Shown here in pieces: positions 59,092-64,000 of a DNA stretch of 64,000 bases. Every line of letters begins with the position of its first letter. Within the stretch, counting starts at the first letter, position 1. Source of the stretch: Argopecten irradians. Lineage: Eukaryota > Mollusca > Bivalvia > Pectinida > Pectinidae. Where the stretch lies: contig NC_091134.1 of assembly GCF_041381155.1 (NCBI RefSeq), positions 39,329,338-39,393,337 of the forward strand, written 5' to 3'. Position numbers and translations under genes: made by a program. A model generated the notes under the pieces. The model was not told the origin of the DNA. It did not search any database and was given only the letters and a program-made list of their open reading frames with translations.

Positions 59092-62000
59092 CTATTTGAC
59101 AGTGATTATTAATTATACATCCATTTCTATACAAAATAAACTTATCCATACCTGGCACTATGACATTGACTACTAGAAACTTTAGATTGATATTTGAGGG
59201 CTGCAGCCTCATAGGGGACTTTGGTCCATATAGGGGAGGAAATACAACATGTTGCCTGGCGACTGGGGAATAGGTAAAAATGACCTAAAAATGACTAAAA
59301 TGCTGATTGATTTCTTTAATCTTCTCCTATCACCTGATCCCCATCCCTCGATTCCAGGAATCGTGACCCATTGTCTGGGTTGTATAATCTGCCGTAGTCT
59401 CTGTGGGCGGTGACCTGGCCAAATTGAAGCATCAATAGTGCTCTATTTCAGAAACGTCCACTATAGTAGGTTCTAAGTGTTTTTTATGAGGATGGCCATG
59501 CGGTCTAAAATTCAGCGACAGTGTGGCTTTGGTGTTGTGGCTAAAAACGTGTGAAGCTTTTAGGGTGGTCATGCTTCCACAAATAGTCAGGCTTCATTCT
59601 ATTTCTAAACAGGTCATCTGTGTTAGCTTTAGGGGCTTCCTCCCATTTTGTGGCGTCCTGTCAGACTTCGATAGACACTGTCTGGATAATTTTGTCTTTT
59701 AAAGATAGAGCTACTAAATTTGGGCATTGGAGGACATTTGTTAAAGTATTTGATCCGTATGCAATGTTAGTCTGGACAAGTTTGTCTTTTCAAGATATAT
59801 AAGGATAATTTGGATAGTGGAGGATAAACTGTATTGCCTATGTTGTTTGCAGTAGCATGATTTGGCCAAAAAACTCTAGTCTACTGTTCAGAAACAATTA
59901 GATTATCCACTAAAAATGCTATTCTGTCACAACATTTATACTCTGTGAAAATATTCTTCCTTGACAACACTGCATTGTCTATTTGAGATATCCTTGGTTC
60001 TTAAAAATCACCAATTCATTTTCTTTTATAGGAAGGACACTAGTACACGATGTCCAATTTAAGATATTAGTGTTTACTGGCAACATAGTCTTTGTGATTG
60101 GCCTTGAAAACCAATACTCACTAAGAACAAAAATGACTTTCTTCCCTACCATTAATTTGGGTGTAGAGGGAAGGACTGAGTGCTTTACCAATGTTTGTAA
60201 TGTTGTATCACATTGGTTTGAGGTATTGACCTCTCCTGTCTTATCCTGACTTCATTGTGACACAGCGCCATTTATTAATGTCTTAACAATGTTTCTCTCT
60301 TACTCTTTGTTGGGGAAAGCATCTTCACTGCAGTTATTTCAATGTAGACCAGTGAAATATTTGTCTAGTATACACAAAACTCTGTGAATTTTCATTAATT
60401 TAAGTTAATCCTTTTAATTATAATTTCTTTTAATTGACTACTTCATCTTAAATCATCATGGTTTATGTTGCTTTTAAATTGTGCTTGAAGGGTCATTTAA
60501 CTTTTACTGGTCGTTAAATTTGCACTTAATTTGTCATTAATTCCTGTTGTATTTAATTAGTCATTAATTCCCAATTTAATTGGTGATATCAGGCTGTGAC
60601 AATTAAGCTGATTGACATAGATAGATCTTTCTATACCTATAACACTAGTTACTTGGCTGAGCTTCCATCAACAGGAGAGTGCCAGAGATTTTGGATGCCA
60701 AATAAAAGTCAGTCTGGATGATGTTTGATGTATTTGCATACCTGATTGTCTGCAGGTGAACTGTTTCAGAGAGCCTAATCCTCTACCTAACCTGCTATTA
60801 TTGGTCTATGTTTACAGAATTTGTCTTCATCTGTTAGACAATTTTATCAATATTTACCTGTAAATGTGTGATGTGATTTGATCAGATTTAAATTTGACCA
60901 GAGTTTATCCATCTGGTGAAGAGGATCCTTCCACACAGGAAACAACCATCTCCGCTTACAAAGATTGCTGCAGTAGGTCTGGCATTCTAGTCTAAATCAG
61001 ATTAATCTTATCAGGGAATCAGGTGTGAGCACTCTTCAGCAGGATGGGAATCTAGCATTCTAAGGATCATATATTTAAATAGTGTGCTGATTGATGTTAA
61101 AGAGAGACACACTTTCTCTGTCTAAAGTTACAGAAGAACCAGATGTTTGGCACTCTGAATGTTACCAAGAGATTTTGTCCAGGAAAGCCAGTATTATTCC
61201 GTTATTATATTTAGAGTCAACGTCTAATAAGAATGTGCCAGGTTTAGGAGGTGGAGGAAAGTCAGAATATTCAGAGAAAAACTATCTGTTGCCATGCAAC
61301 CTGGTGGCAGAGTGTAGTTTGGTCGGTCCAACCATAGATCTAGGTTCAAGTCCTGGTCAAGTCACTTTTGTCAATTCTTTCCTTTGTTATCAGAAAATTG
61401 CTTATGTAGATGTCCAGACCAATCATCTGAGTGCACCCGACTGCTCAACCAGTGTAGCATCCATTTAAAGTGTGTAGGTCCTGTGTTTGAATCCCATCTA
61501 GTGTTTCTGTTGTGTTTTGCCTCTCCTGTTACTGAACAGGTACCCCACATTGGACTTCAGTGTAGAACAAGGAAAATAGATATTTCTGTCCTGTGGTCCG
61601 ACAAGGAATCTTAACTTGGGTCTACGTATATACGGTGCAATAAAGCCAAAGAAGCTTATAGTGACAGAGAGAACGTGTTTAACACGTTGACATGCCACAC
61701 TGACTGGCTCTGTTTACCTTGTCGGTAATTTTAAAATTAAAATCTATTCAGGTCACAATATTTTATCTTCAAATTCTGATGAAATAAAAAAAAAAATTTT
61801 AACATGGCTGTGTTATCAACCCATTGGTACATGTTCAAGTTATACGAACATTAGATCAAATCAAATTTTCTCATTTATCATTAATTTTGATGGGTTAGCT
61901 GAGAATGAGTCAGAGGTGGTTATATGGAACTTAAGTTACCATATGTAGAGAGAGTCTAGGAAGTAGAAACAATGGCTAAGACTGGTCAGTATATTTATAT

Positions 62001-64000
62001 ATCGAACACACCAATTAAAGCACACTACGGGTATAGTTATCCATTCCCAAAATAGAACAAAAGGTACTTCATTTAATTCTCTAAGCACACATAAACTGCA
62101 ATCAGTTTCATTTTGACTTGGCTGCTATTGATATTCTATAATTTAGTGTTTCAATAATAGTGCACGTATCGCCAGTAATAGTGGTCCCTCCAGACTTACT
62201 GGCTAGCATTTCAATTAACCACACATCACATGGCTTATTTAATCTGTTCTAAAGGCCACGCACCACAGTTTCTCTCTAATGTTGTCAGATGATGTAGCCA
62301 ACAGCTACTACACCCATCCCCTGAACTGTTATGTCAGTTATCCCTTATTGGGGTCAGTCAGGGGCCTTAACCCTCATTATAAGATTCTGGGCACACTTGC
62401 ATTCGCAAGACTGTTGTTTGAAAATAATCTTACCTGTCAGGTTGACATTTTCTGTCTCGCCCCAATAAATGAATAATCTATGAGACTAACCATACTGACG
62501 ACATACAGCCATATTTGACTCATTCATCCGTGAAATTTCATAAATGGACTGGTCTATAGTCTTTGATTTAAAAGAGACAACATTTTTATCAGGAGTGAAT
62601 TAGTTTATCAGCATTGCTTGCCTCTGAATTGTGTTTAAAATGAAATAATTTATAGTTTAATTACAATTTTATAAGACATGTGAAAAAAAGAAATATATAA
62701 AATTCTTTCTGCATTCTGAATCTTGATGGAGTTATTACAACAGTTTGATTGACGTATGCTATTGAAATATATTCAAAACAGGATGAAGACCAGGATATTA
62801 GCTTTGAAATTTGATAGAAATGGTTTATGTACATGCAAACAATTATCCATTGAAAATTGATTAGATATTGTGTGAGTGCCTATTTTATCGTGCTTATAGA
62901 TATGAAATTTCTAACTTCATGCAATCACTAATTGAAAAAGCAATTATACAACTTCATAGATTGTGCAGTCTGAATAATGACAATGCTCTTCCGAATGCAC
63001 AGACAAAAGATGATCCAAAGTACACTTCCTGTTAGGAGCATCATGGGTAATGAAAGTGAAAGAGATCCACTGAAGATGGAGCCTCCATGTGGGAGTAGCA
63101 GGAGCTAGAAACCAACATGCTAATTACATTGTAAATTTGATCTCCCATGATATAACAAAAAAAGGTGTTCATATCCGCGTGGCAAAAAAAGGAAAACTCA
63201 TCAGGAATTTGACTGAAAATAAAAATATGCAGTTTAAAACTGAAAAATGAGTAGCTAGCTGGTAGGAGTTATAGCCTTACCAAGTGTTAGAGCGATGTTT
63301 TTGTATGGCAATTACACAAAAATTTGATTTGTGTAAAATCTGTGCACTAGGTGCATTTAATGAGATAGTGAGTTGTTTGGTTACAGGAGCCGCACGCTAC
63401 ATGACGAGGCGGGATAATCACTAATGTATATAGCAGGTCCATAGGATAAACAAAACTTGTCTCATGGCGGTAATTCGAACAATGCAGGATGCTTATGAAT
63501 TTTATGAATTTGCCGTACACCTGTACTATTAATAAGGTTCATGTTGTGCAGTATTCTAAACCGACCCGTATGTTGTACTACACCTATTCAACAGCAGATT
63601 GTGCTGGTTTTAACACCATCTTCGCCAGGTCTGTATGCAGGTTTGGTGTAAAAAGCTTGGATGATACAATGTCTCTGAGGATTTCAACATGCTGTCTCTA
63701 CTCTACAGTCTGTCTGTTGCTGTAACATATTGTAATGGTTACGTTTTAGGAGACCCTGGGGAATCAATGTCTACGATTACCTGTGCTACTTGGGGGCGGT
63801 ATATACATTTCATATATTGGAATTATGTTTTTAATGGAAATGAAGTCTCTAAAGTTTCTTGAATCCTGTTTTTAAACTCTACTAGTAACTGTTCTATATG
63901 TACTATGATTTATTGAGCTGAAAGATGATTTGGAGAAAAAGTTAACAATTATTTTAGTCGATGAAGGGTATCCGTAAATATGGAATCAAAGGCTTTGTCA
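59092..64000. other. Intergenic or intronic, no supported gene
   Basis: A decayed direct repeat at 59660-59820 shares gtctggataattttgtctt and gtctggacaagtttgtctt. Two tRNA-like degenerate stretches lie at about 61303-61370 (tggcagagtgtagttt, aggttcaagtcctgg) and 61441-61505 (gtgtttgaatccc); they look like old tRNA-derived repeats rather than tRNA genes. A run of ttaatt words lies at 60400-60590. Nothing else can be named. Confidence 0.4.

Noticed and set aside
61303-61505. Two tRNA-like stretches as tRNA genes or a new SINE
   Set aside because: Only B-box-like words are clear; the stems do not pair and no other copies are seen.

Overview
This is a eukaryotic nuclear genome segment, about two thirds A+T, with short phase-compatible exons, GT-AG introns and many dispersed repeats. 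Several copies of a tRNA-derived SINE carry a V-SINE-type central domain like that of the molluscan RUDI family. With the repeated tacatgta-type words and the MITE load, this suggests a lophotrochozoan, most likely a bivalve mollusc. The species cannot be named from the sequence alone.

Three genes can be assembled by joining exons whose phases agree and whose total length is a multiple of three. (1) Minus strand, 12257 to 1276: 12 exons, about 464 residues, a basic, charged, helix-rich protein with a Ser/Arg-rich tail; family not recognised. (2) Minus strand, 18488 to 14237: 7 exons, 672 residues, a serine beta-lactamase-fold hydrolase (LACTB/S12-like) with intact SxxK, YxN and HTG motifs and a C-terminal extension of about 280 residues. 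(3) Plus strand, 21716 to 39248: 18 exons, 1099 residues, an armadillo/HEAT-like helical-repeat protein of unknown function. Its last intron is 4.6 kb long and full of transposons. A decayed C2H2 zinc-finger locus (about 42889-44683) follows, with a frameshift in a T-run.

The right part (about 44.7-64 kb) has no gene I can support. It holds SINE copies, a 1-kb minisatellite with a 30-bp period at 53.0-54.1 kb, a 55-bp tandem array at 50.0 kb, a 140-bp-class array at 46.2-47.3 kb and a TIR element at 58.7 kb. One exon-like ORF near 57.0 kb may belong to a gene beyond the window.

The most unusual structure is in intron 15 of the armadillo-like gene. The end of exon 15 and its splice donor have been amplified into a tandem array, and an 848-bp PIF/Harbinger-like element with a 3-bp TTA duplication then inserted into that array. 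A second nested event is a SINE inside a MITE in intron 3. At least four non-autonomous inverted-repeat families are present in two or more copies each. No bacterial-type system, CRISPR array or operon is present. The three genes do not obviously share a pathway.
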